Positions 1 to 8,340 of a stretch of DNA of 64,000 nt are shown in pieces. This DNA comes from Dryocola sp051307055 (GTDB lineage: Bacteria > Pseudomonadota > Gammaproteobacteria > Enterobacterales > Enterobacteriaceae). The position numbers were made by a program, and so were the translations under genes. The stretch spans positions 2,604,001 to 2,668,000 of the forward strand of contig NZ_CP149994.1 in the NCBI RefSeq assembly GCF_051307055.1, given 5' to 3'. Under the pieces are notes generated by a model that was not told the DNA's origin, made no database searches, and worked only from the letters and a program-made list of their open reading frames with translations. Each line of letters opens with the position of its first letter. Positions within the stretch are counted from its first letter, which is position 1.

Positions 1-1
1 C

Positions 2-997
2 AACCCGCTGACGCGTATCGACGGCATGATGATTATCGGCATGTTTGGCGGCTGCTTTGCCGCAGCGCTGTGGGCCAACAACGTTAAGCTGCGCCTGCCG
101 CAGCACCGCATCCGCATCATTCAGGCGGTCGCGGGGGGAATCATCGCCGGGTTCGGCGCGCGTCTGGCGATGGGCTGCAACCTGGCGGCGTTTTTCACCG
201 GCATTCCTCAGTTCTCGCTCCATGCCTGGTTTTTTGCGCTGGCAACGGCGCTGGGTTCATGGTTTGGCGCACGCTTCACGCTGTTACCGATGTTCCGCAT
301 TCCGGTTAAGCTGCAGAAAGTCTCCGCCGCCTCGCCATTAACGCAGAAGCCTCAGCAGGCAAAGCGCCGTTTCCGTATCGGAATGCTGGTGTTTGTCGGC
401 ATGCTGGGCTGGGCCGGACTGACTGCCATGAACCAGCCCAAACTCGGGCTGGCGATGCTGTTTGGCGTGGGCTTCGGCCTGCTGATTGAACGCGCGCAAA
501 TCTGCTTTACCTCGGCTTTTCGCGATATGTGGATAACCGGCCGCACGCACATGGCCAAAGCTATTATTCTCGGCATGGCGGTAAGCGCCATCGGCATCTT
601 CAGCTATGTGCAGCTCGGCGTGGAGGCAAAAATCATGTGGGCCGGTCCGAATGCGGTACTGGGCGGCCTGCTGTTTGGGTTTGGCATTGTGCTGGCGGGC
701 GGCTGCGAGACCGGCTGGATGTACCGCGCCGTTGAAGGCCAGGTACACTACTGGTGGGTGGGGCTGGGGAACGTGATCGGCTCTACTATTCTTGCTTATT
801 ACTGGGACGATCTCTCCCCTGCGCTCGCCACCGGCTGGGATAAAATTAACCTGTTAAATACTTTTGGCCCGCTGGGCGGATTGCTGGTCACTTATCTGCT
901 GCTGCTGGCCGCCTTCGCGCTGCTGGTCGGTTGGGAAAAGCGCTTTTTCAGACGCAAAAGCAACGCGTCTGACCGCGTCATTGAGGAGAACGTATGA
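2..997 (+). CDS. yedE: YedE/YeeE-family selenium/sulfur membrane transporter (5' end missing)
   Basis: This is the C-terminal part of a polytopic inner-membrane protein; the reading frame is open to the left edge, so the start lies outside the window. About 331 residues are present against roughly 400 in E. coli YedE. Many hydrophobic segments are visible, plus two conserved Cys/Gly motifs typical of the YeeE/YedE family (MGCNLAAFF near the start and GGCETGWMYR in the second half). Members import sulfur compounds such as thiosulfate; the YedE branch that pairs with YedF is linked to selenium metabolism. Its stop overlaps the yedF start by four bases (ATGA), so the two are translationally coupled. 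The family call is firm; the exact substrate is inferred. Confidence 0.9.
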   Translation, partial: NPLTRIDGMMIIGMFGGCFAAALWANNVKLRLPQHRIRIIQAVAGGIIAGFGARLAMGCNLAAFFTGIPQFSLHAWFFALATALGSWFGARFTLLPMFRIPVKLQKVSAASPLTQKPQQAKRRFRIGMLVFVGMLGWAGLTAMNQPKLGLAMLFGVGFGLLIERAQICFTSAFRDMWITGRTHMAKAIILGMAVSAIGIFSYVQLGVEAKIMWAGPNAVLGGLLFGFGIVLAGGCETGWMYRAVEGQVHYWWVGLGNVIGSTILAYYWDDLSPALATGWDKINLLNTFGPLGGLLVTYLLLLAAFALLVGWEKRFFRRKSNASDRVIEENV

Positions 998-1230
998 GTC
1001 AGAATATCGTGCCGGATTTCCGTCTGGATATGGTTGGGGAGCCCTGCCCTTACCCGGCGGTCGCCACGCTTGAAGCCATGCCGCAGCTGAAGAAGGGGCA
1101 GATTCTGGAGGTGGTTAGCGACTGCCCGCAGTCGATTAATAACATTCCGCTGGATGCGAAAAATCACGGTTACACCGTGCTGGATATTCAGCAGGATGGC
1201 CCAACGATTCGCTACTTAATTCAGCGCTAG
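994..1230 (+). CDS. yedF: YedF, TusA-like sulfurtransferase-fold protein
   Basis: A 78-residue cytoplasmic protein of the TusA/YedF/SirA family, almost the length of E. coli YedF (77). The family CPxP motif is present as CPYP with Cys at residue 18, the expected sulfur- or selenium-carrying residue. The start ATG overlaps the yedE stop, and GGAG lies a few bases upstream. The yedE-yedF pair is a standard arrangement, with the carrier thought to receive sulfur or selenium brought in by the membrane partner. A strong hairpin follows 12 bases after the stop, closing the operon. Confidence 0.93.
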   Translation: MSQNIVPDFRLDMVGEPCPYPAVATLEAMPQLKKGQILEVVSDCPQSINNIPLDAKNHGYTVLDIQQDGPTIRYLIQR

Positions 1231-1241
1231 CTGGCTTCGAT

Positions 1242-1266
1242 CCTGCGGGTTCGCCCGCAGGTTTTT
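1242..1266 (+). terminator. Rho-independent terminator of yedEF
   Basis: A perfect 9-bp stem (CCTGCGGGT-type arm and its complement, small loop) is followed at once by TTTTT. It sits directly downstream of yedF. Confidence 0.85.
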
Positions 1267-1312
1267 GCCGTAAAAAAGCCTGCGCTTAGCTACCCTCAGA
1301 CCAGGAGTCCTT

Positions 1313-1612
1313 ATGAACAAGCTGAGCAATGACCAGCTGGAAAAAATTCGACTCTGGCTCAAACAAGATGCGCATCAACGGCGCGGAACATCATCTGGAG
1401 CGTATCTTGCCCAGTGTGACGAGGCTTTAGGCGAATTACTGCTGGCGCGGCAAAAAATCGAAGCCTTAGAGAAACAGTTATCCACGCCAGTCCGTCTTCC
1501 GCCGTGCAGTTCAAGCCCGGTCTGCGAAATCGACGCGGCCTACAGCAACGGCGTTAACGACAGCAAAGAGGCTATCCGCCGGGCAGGCTTCCCGGTTGAG
1601 GGGGATGACTAA
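1313..1612 (+). CDS. Small hypothetical protein, possibly phage-derived
   Basis: A 99-residue soluble protein not assigned to a function. The N-terminal half is charged and helical (residues 1-60, likely a short coiled coil around ALEKQL), followed by a Pro/Ser-rich stretch with two cysteines and a C-terminal AYSNGVNDSKEAIRRAGF segment. That C-terminal pattern reminds me of small accessory proteins found in lambdoid prophages, but this is a memory-based impression only. An AGGAGT ribosome site precedes the ATG. It lies in the yedF-fliE gap, which is a variable region in enterobacteria. Confidence 0.55.
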   Translation: MNKLSNDQLEKIRLWLKQDAHQRRGTSSGAYLAQCDEALGELLLARQKIEALEKQLSTPVRLPPCSSSPVCEIDAAYSNGVNDSKEAIRRAGFPVEGDD

Positions 1613-1688
1613 GACGCTGATTGCATCTCGCAAGCATAATAAGGGAAGCCCATAAGATCGCTTATGCGCTCTTCACGGCAGGGTAAGG

Positions 1689-1907
1689 CTAATCTAGCCG
1701 CGGGATCGGAAAACCTTTTATAGAAATAATAAAGAAATTATCTTCTCTTTTGATCTTCGCACCGGCGTCGCACCATCCTTCCGCCAGGCTAAAAAACTCG
1801 TCCGCACCAATATTCCACGCCAGACGAACCGATTTCACATAACCGGCACGCAGCAGCTCACAGGCTTCTTCATAAGAAGTAGCGACGGCTTCAGGGTGCT
1901 GTTTCAT
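1689..1907 (-). CDS. Hypothetical protein, second gene of a two-gene unit
   Basis: A 72-residue protein with no family I recognise. It starts with ATG overlapping the stop of the upstream ribbon-helix-helix gene by four bases, so the two are coupled. The sequence has no membrane segment or signal peptide; it contains a helical N-terminus (SYEEACELLRAGYVKSVRLAW) and a beta-rich C-terminus (DNFFIISIKGFPIPRLD). The arrangement, a small DNA-binding protein followed by a small partner, resembles a toxin-antitoxin or regulatory pair, but no toxin motif can be seen. Confidence 0.6.
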   Translation of the reverse strand: MKQHPEAVATSYEEACELLRAGYVKSVRLAWNIGADEFFSLAEGWCDAGAKIKREDNFFIISIKGFPIPRLD

Positions 1908-2155
1908 TTTTTTCGTTTCAACAGTTTGCGCAGCATGTTGATCTCTTTTGCGCTGAGCGGCTGCGTCTCTTCCTTAGTATTCTGGCTATCAATGGCTTTG
2001 GCAGAGAGCGCATCGGACTTTCCGGCCGACGCAAGCGCTGCGAGCAGCAGGCTTTCGGTTGCCGCGCTGATTGTCAGGCTATTGGCTTCAGCGTACTGTT
2101 GCAGGGTGGACTTTAGTTCTGGCGTTATTCTGGTATTAAGAGAAACGGTAGTCAT
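1904..2155 (-). CDS. Ribbon-helix-helix-like small DNA-binding protein
   Basis: An 83-residue protein. Residues 1-45 (VSLNTRITPELKSTLQQYAEANSLTISA start region) have the beta strand followed by two helices expected of the Arc/MetJ/CopG ribbon-helix-helix fold, with the strand carrying polar residues that would contact DNA. The C-terminus is lysine- and arginine-rich. It is the first gene of a minus-strand pair and overlaps its partner by four bases. The AT-rich upstream region (2156-2441) is shared with the divergent ppk gene, so this protein could also sit on that region. Function as an autoregulator or antitoxin is inference. Confidence 0.6.
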   Translation of the reverse strand: MTTVSLNTRITPELKSTLQQYAEANSLTISAATESLLLAALASAGKSDALSAKAIDSQNTKEETQPLSAKEINMLRKLLKRKK

Positions 2156-2441
2156 AATTAACCCCTTTTATTAATTTGCAGGAAATATACAATGCGAAAA
2201 TAGTAAAATCCAGATGTATTTAACGCTCTTAAATTGAAATAAAAGTGAAATGCAAACGAAACAAAAATGTCATAAATAATATGTAAACTGGTGCGTGATT
2301 AGCATTAAACCTTACTACCACAAATGACATTAGCGAATACAGTCTCGCTACCACGTTGAATAATTAATTGCCTTCCGAAATTATATGACATTACAAAAAA
2401 ACACGCTACACAAGGTTGTTACACCAGCAGGGGACGCCCTA
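2156..2441. promoter_or_regulatory. AT-rich divergent control region between RHH pair and ppk
   Basis: A 286-base, clearly AT-rich stretch between divergent genes. Three copies of the PhoB half-site-like ATGTCAT occur: 2267-2273 on the plus strand, and 2324-2330 and 2385-2391 on the minus strand. None has a second half-site at the exact 11-base register of a full Pho box, so phosphate control is only a suggestion. The E. coli ppk gene is a known PhoB target. Confidence 0.4.
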
Positions 2442-4502
2442 ATGACCCAGGAAAGTAGGTATATTGAAAAAGAGTTAAGCTGGCTGTCCTTTAATGCTCG
2501 TGTACTGCAGGAAGCGGCGGACAAAAGCAACCCGCTGATTGAACGCATGCGTTTCCTGGGCATTTATTCCAGCAACCTTGATGAATTCTATAAGGTACGG
2601 GTCGCAGAATTAAAGCGCCGCATACTCATAAAGGAAGAGCAGCTTTCTGACTCATCGTCCCGTAATCTTTTAAAAAAGATACAGGATCAGGTACTCCAGA
2701 CCGGCAACGACTTTGACACGCTCTACAATGAAATATTATTTGAGCTGGCCCGCAAGCAAATATTTTTAATTAATGAAAGACAGCTTTCAGCGCATCAGCA
2801 GGTATGGCTAAACAATTACTTTGAAAGAGATCTGCGAAGGTATATTACGCCGACCATCATTAACCAGGACACCGATCTGGTGCAGTTTATGAAGGATGAT
2901 TATACCTACCTGGTGGTTGAAATAATTAATGGTGAAAACATCACCTACTCGCTGCTGGAAATTCCATCGGACAAAATCCCCCGTTTTATTAACCTGCCGC
3001 CGGAAAAACCACGACGCATAAAGCCGATAATCCTCTTTGATAACGTCTTACGGTTTTGTTTAGCCACTATTTTTGACGGTTTTTTTGAATACGACAGCCT
3101 TAACGCGTATTCCATGAAGATGACCCGTGATGCAGAGTATGATCTTATCCAGGAGATGGAATCCAGCCTGCTGGAGTTAATGTCCTCAAGCTTAAAACAA
3201 AGGTTAACCGCAGAGCCGGTGCGTTTTGTATATCAGCGCGATATGCCGGAGGCGATGGTCGATATGCTGTGTAAAGCGCTTTCTATCTCCCACTATGACT
3301 CTATTATTCCGGGCGGGCGCTACCATAACTTTAAAGATTTTATCAGCTTCCCAGGCGTAGGCCGCAGCGCGCTGGTCAACAAGCCTTTACCTAGCATAAG
3401 GCACACCGGGTTTGATAAATTCCGTAATGGTTTCGAAGCTATTCGCGCGCGGGACATCCTGCTTTATTACCCTTACCATACCTTTGAGCACGTTCTGGAA
3501 CTTTTGCGCCAGGCCTCATTTGACCCAAGCGTGCTGTCCATTCGCATCAACATTTACCGGGTTGCCAAAAACTCGCGCATTATCGATGCCATGATCCACG
3601 CGGCGCACAACGGCAAAAAAGTCTCTGTGGTGGTGGAACTGCAGGCGCGTTTTGATGAAGAAGCTAATATTCACTGGGCAAAGCGCCTGACGGAAGCCGG
3701 CGTGCACGTTATTTTCTCCGTGCCGGGGCTGAAAATTCACTCAAAATTATTTTTAATTTCACGGCTTGAAGACGGAAAGATTGTGCGTTACGCCCATATT
3801 GGCACCGGTAACTTTAATGAAAAGACGGCCAGAATATATACCGACTATTCCTTGTTAACCGCTGATGAACGCATCACCAATGAAGTGCGGGAGGTCTTTA
3901 ACTTTATTGAAAACCCTTACCGCCCGGTACGTTTCAATTACCTGATGGTTTCACCACAAAATTCACGCCAGCTATTATATAAAGCAATCGATCGGGAAAT
4001 CGCGAATGTGCAAAAGGGCTTAGTCTGCGGCATTACGCTTAAATTAAATAACCTGGTTGACGCTGGTTTAATCGAGCGGCTTTACGCCGCCTCTCAGGGC
4101 GGCGTGCCCGTTAATATTCTGGTGCGCGGCATGTGCTCGCTTATCCCTCAGCAGCCGGGAATAAGCGATAATATTCATATAATCAGCATCGTCGACCGTT
4201 TTCTGGAACATGACCGCATCTACATTTTTAAAAACGCTGGCGATGACAATATCTGGATATCCTCCGCAGACTGGATGACCCGTAATATTGATTTCCGCAT
4301 TGAAGTTGCCGCACCGCTGCTGGACCCGCGTCTGAAAAAATATATGCTGGATATTATCGACATATTATTTAGCGACACGGTAAAGGCCCGCACCATTGAT
4401 AAAGAACAGCATAACCACTATGTCCCACGAGGCAATCGCCGCAAAGTTCGTGCGCAGCTGGCGATTTATGATTACATCAAATCATCAGAACAAGCGGAAT
4501 AA
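2442..4502 (+). CDS. ppk: Polyphosphate kinase 1
   Basis: Membrane-associated enzyme that polymerises the ATP gamma-phosphate into polyphosphate, reversibly. I place the start at ATG 2442: the protein then begins MTQESRYIEKELSWLSFN, matching the E. coli start, is 686 residues (E. coli 688), and AGGGGA lies upstream; an upstream in-frame ATG at 2385 lacks a ribosome site. Both catalytic histidines are kept, the phosphorylated one in GLKIHSKLF (near residue 433) and the second in LEHDRIYIF (near 590). It is closely similar along its whole length to E. coli Ppk but visibly diverged, and its codons are more AT-rich than those of the fli genes next door. The location, between yedF and fliE, is not the E. 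coli one. Confidence 0.93.
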   Translation: MTQESRYIEKELSWLSFNARVLQEAADKSNPLIERMRFLGIYSSNLDEFYKVRVAELKRRILIKEEQLSDSSSRNLLKKIQDQVLQTGNDFDTLYNEILFELARKQIFLINERQLSAHQQVWLNNYFERDLRRYITPTIINQDTDLVQFMKDDYTYLVVEIINGENITYSLLEIPSDKIPRFINLPPEKPRRIKPIILFDNVLRFCLATIFDGFFEYDSLNAYSMKMTRDAEYDLIQEMESSLLELMSSSLKQRLTAEPVRFVYQRDMPEAMVDMLCKALSISHYDSIIPGGRYHNFKDFISFPGVGRSALVNKPLPSIRHTGFDKFRNGFEAIRARDILLYYPYHTFEHVLELLRQASFDPSVLSIRINIYRVAKNSRIIDAMIHAAHNGKKVSVVVELQARFDEEANIHWAKRLTEAGVHVIFSVPGLKIHSKLFLISRLEDGKIVRYAHIGTGNFNEKTARIYTDYSLLTADERITNEVREVFNFIENPYRPVRFNYLMVSPQNSRQLLYKAIDREIANVQKGLVCGITLKLNNLVDAGLIERLYAASQGGVPVNILVRGMCSLIPQQPGISDNIHIISIVDRFLEHDRIYIFKNAGDDNIWISSADWMTRNIDFRIEVAAPLLDPRLKKYMLDIIDILFSDTVKARTIDKEQHNHYVPRGNRRKVRAQLAIYDYIKSSEQAE

Positions 4503-4505
4503 AAT

Positions 4506-6038
4506 ATGCCAATAAAAATGAAAACATCCCTGCCAACTGAATATGCGGCAATCGACCTGGGATCTAACAGCTTCCATATGGTCATCGCTCGCGTCGTCGA
4601 CGGTGCCTTACAGCCTATTGGGCGGATAAAACAGCGCATCCATTTGGCCGACGGGCTGGATGAAATTAACCACCTGTCTGATGAAGCCATGGAGCGCGGC
4701 CTCTCCTGTCTGGCCCTATTTGCCGGGCGCCTGCAGGGATTTACTGCGGCCAATATTCGCATCGTCGGCACCCATACTTTGCGCCAGGCCGTTAACGCGC
4801 TTGATTTTTTAAAACGCGCCAGCAAAGTTATTCCTTACCCTATTGAGATTATTTCCGGCCAGGAAGAAGCCCGCCTCATTTTTATGGGCGTTGAGCATAC
4901 GCAGCCCGAAAGAGGCCGTAAGCTGGTGGTTGACATTGGCGGCGGCTCCACGGAAATGGTGATTGGCGAGAATTTTGAACCCACGCTTGTGGAAAGCCGC
5001 CGCATGGGATGCGTCAGTTTTGCGAAAACGTTTTTCTCCGACGGGGAAATCAGCGCTGCGCAATTTAACCGGGCCTGCATTGCGGCGCTGCAAAAGCTTG
5101 AGAGCCTGGCCCCGCAGTATCGTACTCACGGCTGGGACGTGGCCCTGGGCACCTCCGGCAGCATTAAAGCTATTCACGAAGTGCTAATGGCGATGGGCGA
5201 AAAAGAGGGCATCATTACTTTGCCGCGCCTGCATATGCTGCGCGATAAGGTGCTGGAATATAAAAAGGTTAGCAGCCTCAGCCTGCCCGGCCTCAGCGAA
5301 GATCGTGTTCCCGTTTTTATTCCCGGTCTGGCTATCCTAATCGGCGTTTTTACCGCGCTGTCTATTAAGGCGTTACGCTATTCTGATTGCGCCCTGCGCG
5401 AAGGCGTGCTGTATGAAATGGAGGGCCGTTTCCGGCACAGGGATATTCGCAGCCGTACCGCCGAAAGCCTGGCCAGGCAGTACAACGTTGACCGCGACCA
5501 GGCCACGAGGGTGGTAAACACAAGCCTGAGTCTGTATCAGCAATGGCAGCAGCAAAACCCCAAATATGCCTCTACCCGCTTAGCCGACCTGTTACGCTGG
5601 AGCGCGCTGCTGCATGAGGTAGGGCTGAACATTAACCACAGCGGCTGCCATCGCCATTCGGCCTATATTCTGCATAACAGCAACCTGCCGGGATTTAATC
5701 AGGAACAGCAACAGGCCATGGCAACGCTGGTTCGCTTCCATCGCAAGACGCTTAAGCTCGAAGAAATCCCGGATTTTACGCTGTATAAGAAAAAGCAGCT
5801 TTTACCGCTTATCCAGCTTCTTCGCCTGGGCAGCTTGCTCAATAATCAGCGCCAGGCGACGACCACGCCCGCGTCGCTGATTCTGGAAACGGATTATAAC
5901 CACTGGACGCTGCGCTTCCCTGAGGACTGGTTTAGCGAAAACGCGCTTGTTCTTCTGGATCTGGAGCGAGAGAAGCAATACTGGAATGCGGTAACCGGTT
6001 GGGATCTGTTTATGACAGATTCTCTCCTTCCTGGCTAA
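4506..6038 (+). CDS. ppx: Exopolyphosphatase
   Basis: Processive hydrolase releasing phosphate from polyphosphate ends; the same family includes GppA. The 510-residue protein (E. coli 513) has the actin-like ASKHA fold: phosphate-1 loop AAIDLGSNSFHMVIARVVDG near residue 13, the catalytic Glu in SGQEEARLIFMG (near 121), phosphate-2 loop DIGGGSTEMVIG, and a C-terminal HD-like helical domain (HEVGLNINHSGCHRHSAYI). It starts three bases after the ppk stop, as in the classical ppk-ppx operon. Matches Ppx rather than GppA in the N-terminal motif and in its partner. Confidence 0.93.
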   Translation: MPIKMKTSLPTEYAAIDLGSNSFHMVIARVVDGALQPIGRIKQRIHLADGLDEINHLSDEAMERGLSCLALFAGRLQGFTAANIRIVGTHTLRQAVNALDFLKRASKVIPYPIEIISGQEEARLIFMGVEHTQPERGRKLVVDIGGGSTEMVIGENFEPTLVESRRMGCVSFAKTFFSDGEISAAQFNRACIAALQKLESLAPQYRTHGWDVALGTSGSIKAIHEVLMAMGEKEGIITLPRLHMLRDKVLEYKKVSSLSLPGLSEDRVPVFIPGLAILIGVFTALSIKALRYSDCALREGVLYEMEGRFRHRDIRSRTAESLARQYNVDRDQATRVVNTSLSLYQQWQQQNPKYASTRLADLLRWSALLHEVGLNINHSGCHRHSAYILHNSNLPGFNQEQQQAMATLVRFHRKTLKLEEIPDFTLYKKKQLLPLIQLLRLGSLLNNQRQATTTPASLILETDYNHWTLRFPEDWFSENALVLLDLEREKQYWNAVTGWDLFMTDSLLPG

Positions 6039-6113
6039 CAAAGCCCGTTACGCCGCCCTGCCCGCTCCCGTGCATAAGCTATCTGATAGTTGTTTATCAA
6101 AGAGCTTATACCG

Positions 6114-6425
6114 CTAAACCTGCATGTTCATGATGTCCTGATAGGCGGAAACCAGCTTGTTACGCACCTGAATCCCCATCTGCAAGGAAACGGAAGATTT
6201 TTGCAGATCGACCATCACATCGTTTAACGCCACGCCCGGCGTGCCGAGGGCGAATTTTTCTGCCTGAGTACGCGCGGCGTTCTGCGTATCGCTGATGCGG
6301 CCTAACGCCGACTGTAGTTCGCCAGCAAAGCTTACCTTAGGATCGTTATTCTGCACCTGGTTGCCCGCGGAAAGCGCGGTAGCCTGCAGCTGCTGAATAA
6401 CCCCTTCAATCCCCTGAATTGCCAT
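6114..6425 (-). CDS. fliE: Flagellar hook-basal body protein FliE
   Basis: A 103-residue rod/MS-ring junction protein, length of E. coli FliE (104). The C-terminus (GVALNDVMVDLQKSSVSLQMGIQVRNKLVSAYQDIMNMQV region) is the conserved helical end of the family. Transcribed alone and divergently from fliF, the standard enterobacterial layout. Converges with ppx, 75 bases away. Confidence 0.96.
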   Translation of the reverse strand: MAIQGIEGVIQQLQATALSAGNQVQNNDPKVSFAGELQSALGRISDTQNAARTQAEKFALGTPGVALNDVMVDLQKSSVSLQMGIQVRNKLVSAYQDIMNMQV

Positions 6426-6654
6426 TTTCCTGCCCCGGTTTTATTGAACGCGGCAAGATTATCACCTTGTCAATAGGATAAAGGCGTTAAATAGGTGCAA
6501 AAAATAGAGCTAATTCGGCCATCGAAAATTCCTGAAAAGAAAATAATGACTGCGCCATCTATCTGGAACTTTTGTCGTGTTTGTCGACCCGGGAGCTCTT
6601 CTTGTTCACTCTTTATACGAATTATTCTCTCTATGCTAAGCCGCGAGGTGCGCA
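6426..6654. promoter_or_regulatory. Divergent fliE / fliF control region
   Basis: This 229-base gap separates divergent fliE and fliF and by homology holds the FlhDC-dependent class II promoters of both operons. I could not pick out a convincing FlhDC box or sigma-28 element by eye. GAGGTG precedes the fliF start. Confidence 0.6.
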
Positions 6655-8340
6655 ATGACCGCTGCGGCCCAGGCACAAACATCGCCGAATAAAACTCAGG
6701 AATGGCTCACCCGTATCCGCGCAAATCCTAAAATTCCTTTAATCATCGCGGGCGCTGCGGCTATCGCTGTTATTGTGGCCTTAACGTTATGGGCTAAACA
6801 GCCTGACTATAAGGTGCTGTACAGCAACCTGGCCGATCAGGACGGGGGCGCGATCGTCACCCAGCTGACGCAGATGAACATTCCCTATCGTTACTCCGAT
6901 AACGGCAGCGCGATAGAAGTCCCCGCTGATAAAGTTTATGACCTGCGTTTGCGCCTCGCTCAGCAAGGGTTGCCGAAAGGCGGAGCGGTAGGCTTTGAGC
7001 TGCTGGACAAGGAAAAGTTTGGCATCAGCCAGTTCAGCGAGCAGGTGAACTACCAGCGTGCGCTCGAAGGTGAACTTGCGCGCACCATCGAAACGCTCGG
7101 TCCGGTGAAAAGTGCTCGTGTGCACCTCGCCATGCCAAAACCTTCTTTATTCGTCCGTGAACAAAAATCCCCGTCCGCCTCCGTCACGCTGAACCTGCAG
7201 CCAGGTCGTGCGATCGACGAAGGACAGGTAAGCGCGGTTGTGCATATGGTTTCCAGCGCCGTAGCGGGACTGCCGCCGGGCAACGTTACGCTTGTGGATC
7301 AGGGCGGGCATTTACTGACGCAGTCCAATACCGCCGGGCGCGATTTGAACGACGCGCAGCTTAAATACTCCGCCGACGTGGAGAGCCGCTATCAGCGCCG
7401 TATCGAGTCCATCCTTGGCCCTATCGTCGGCAACGGCAACGTGCATGCCCAGGTTACCGCGCAGATCGATTTCGCCAATAAAGAACAAACCGAAGAGCAG
7501 TATCATCCGAATACCGATCCGTCGCAGTCCGCGATTCGTTCACGCCAGATAAATCAGAGTGAGCAGGTTAACGGCCGCAGCCCGGGCGGCGTGCCGGGCG
7601 CGCTGTCTAACCAGCCTGCGCCGCCAAACAGCGCGCCTGTTACCACGCCTGCGCAGCCGAATCAGGCAAACCAGGCGAACGCCGGGCAGACGCAGTCTAC
7701 CTCGACCTCCGCACAAACCGGCTCCAGCAACACCCAGCGCGACGAGACCACCAACTACGAAGTGGACCGCACCATTCGCCATACCAAGCTTAACGTGGGC
7801 GATATCCAGCGCCTGTCCGTTGCCGTAGTGGTGAATTATCGTCAGCTGGCCGACGGCAAGCCGCTGCCGCTGACCAACGATCAGCTCAAGCAAATCGAAG
7901 ACCTGACTCGTGAAGCGATGGGCTATTCAGAGAAGCGTGGCGATACGCTCAACGTCGTGAACTCGCCGTTTACCACAAGCGAAGAAACCAGTGGCGAACT
8001 GCCGTTCTGGCAGCAGCAATCGTTCTTCGATCTGCTGCTCTGGGCGGGCCGTTGGTTAGTGGTGCTGATTGTCGCCTGGCTGCTGTGGCGTAAAGCTATC
8101 CGTCCGCAGCTGCAGCGCAAAAATGAAATTCTGAAAGCCCAGGTTGAAGTCCAACGCCAGCGCGAAGAAGAAGATGAAGCCGTCTCCGTTCGCCTGAGCA
8201 AAGACGAACAGCAGCAACAGCGTAAAGCTAACCAGCGCCTGAGCGCCGAAGTGATGAGCCAGCGTATCCGCGATATGTCTGATAACGATCCGCGCGTCGT
8301 TGCGCTGGTTATCCGCCAATGGATGAGTAACGAACTATGA
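6655..8340 (+). CDS. fliF: Flagellar MS-ring protein FliF
   Basis: Inner-membrane ring that nucleates the basal body. 561 residues (E. coli 552). Membrane segments near residues 25-45 and 455-475 flank the periplasmic ring-building domains; a Gln/Asn/Ser/Thr-rich low-complexity stretch (around 320-360) is slightly longer than in E. coli and accounts for the extra length. The C-terminal cytoplasmic tail (RIRDMSDNDPRVVALVIRQWMSNEL) is the FliG-binding end. First gene of fliFGHIJK; its stop overlaps the fliG start by four bases. Confidence 0.97.
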   Translation: MTAAAQAQTSPNKTQEWLTRIRANPKIPLIIAGAAAIAVIVALTLWAKQPDYKVLYSNLADQDGGAIVTQLTQMNIPYRYSDNGSAIEVPADKVYDLRLRLAQQGLPKGGAVGFELLDKEKFGISQFSEQVNYQRALEGELARTIETLGPVKSARVHLAMPKPSLFVREQKSPSASVTLNLQPGRAIDEGQVSAVVHMVSSAVAGLPPGNVTLVDQGGHLLTQSNTAGRDLNDAQLKYSADVESRYQRRIESILGPIVGNGNVHAQVTAQIDFANKEQTEEQYHPNTDPSQSAIRSRQINQSEQVNGRSPGGVPGALSNQPAPPNSAPVTTPAQPNQANQANAGQTQSTSTSAQTGSSNTQRDETTNYEVDRTIRHTKLNVGDIQRLSVAVVVNYRQLADGKPLPLTNDQLKQIEDLTREAMGYSEKRGDTLNVVNSPFTTSEETSGELPFWQQQSFFDLLLWAGRWLVVLIVAWLLWRKAIRPQLQRKNEILKAQVEVQRQREEEDEAVSVRLSKDEQQQQRKANQRLSAEVMSQRIRDMSDNDPRVVALVIRQWMSNEL

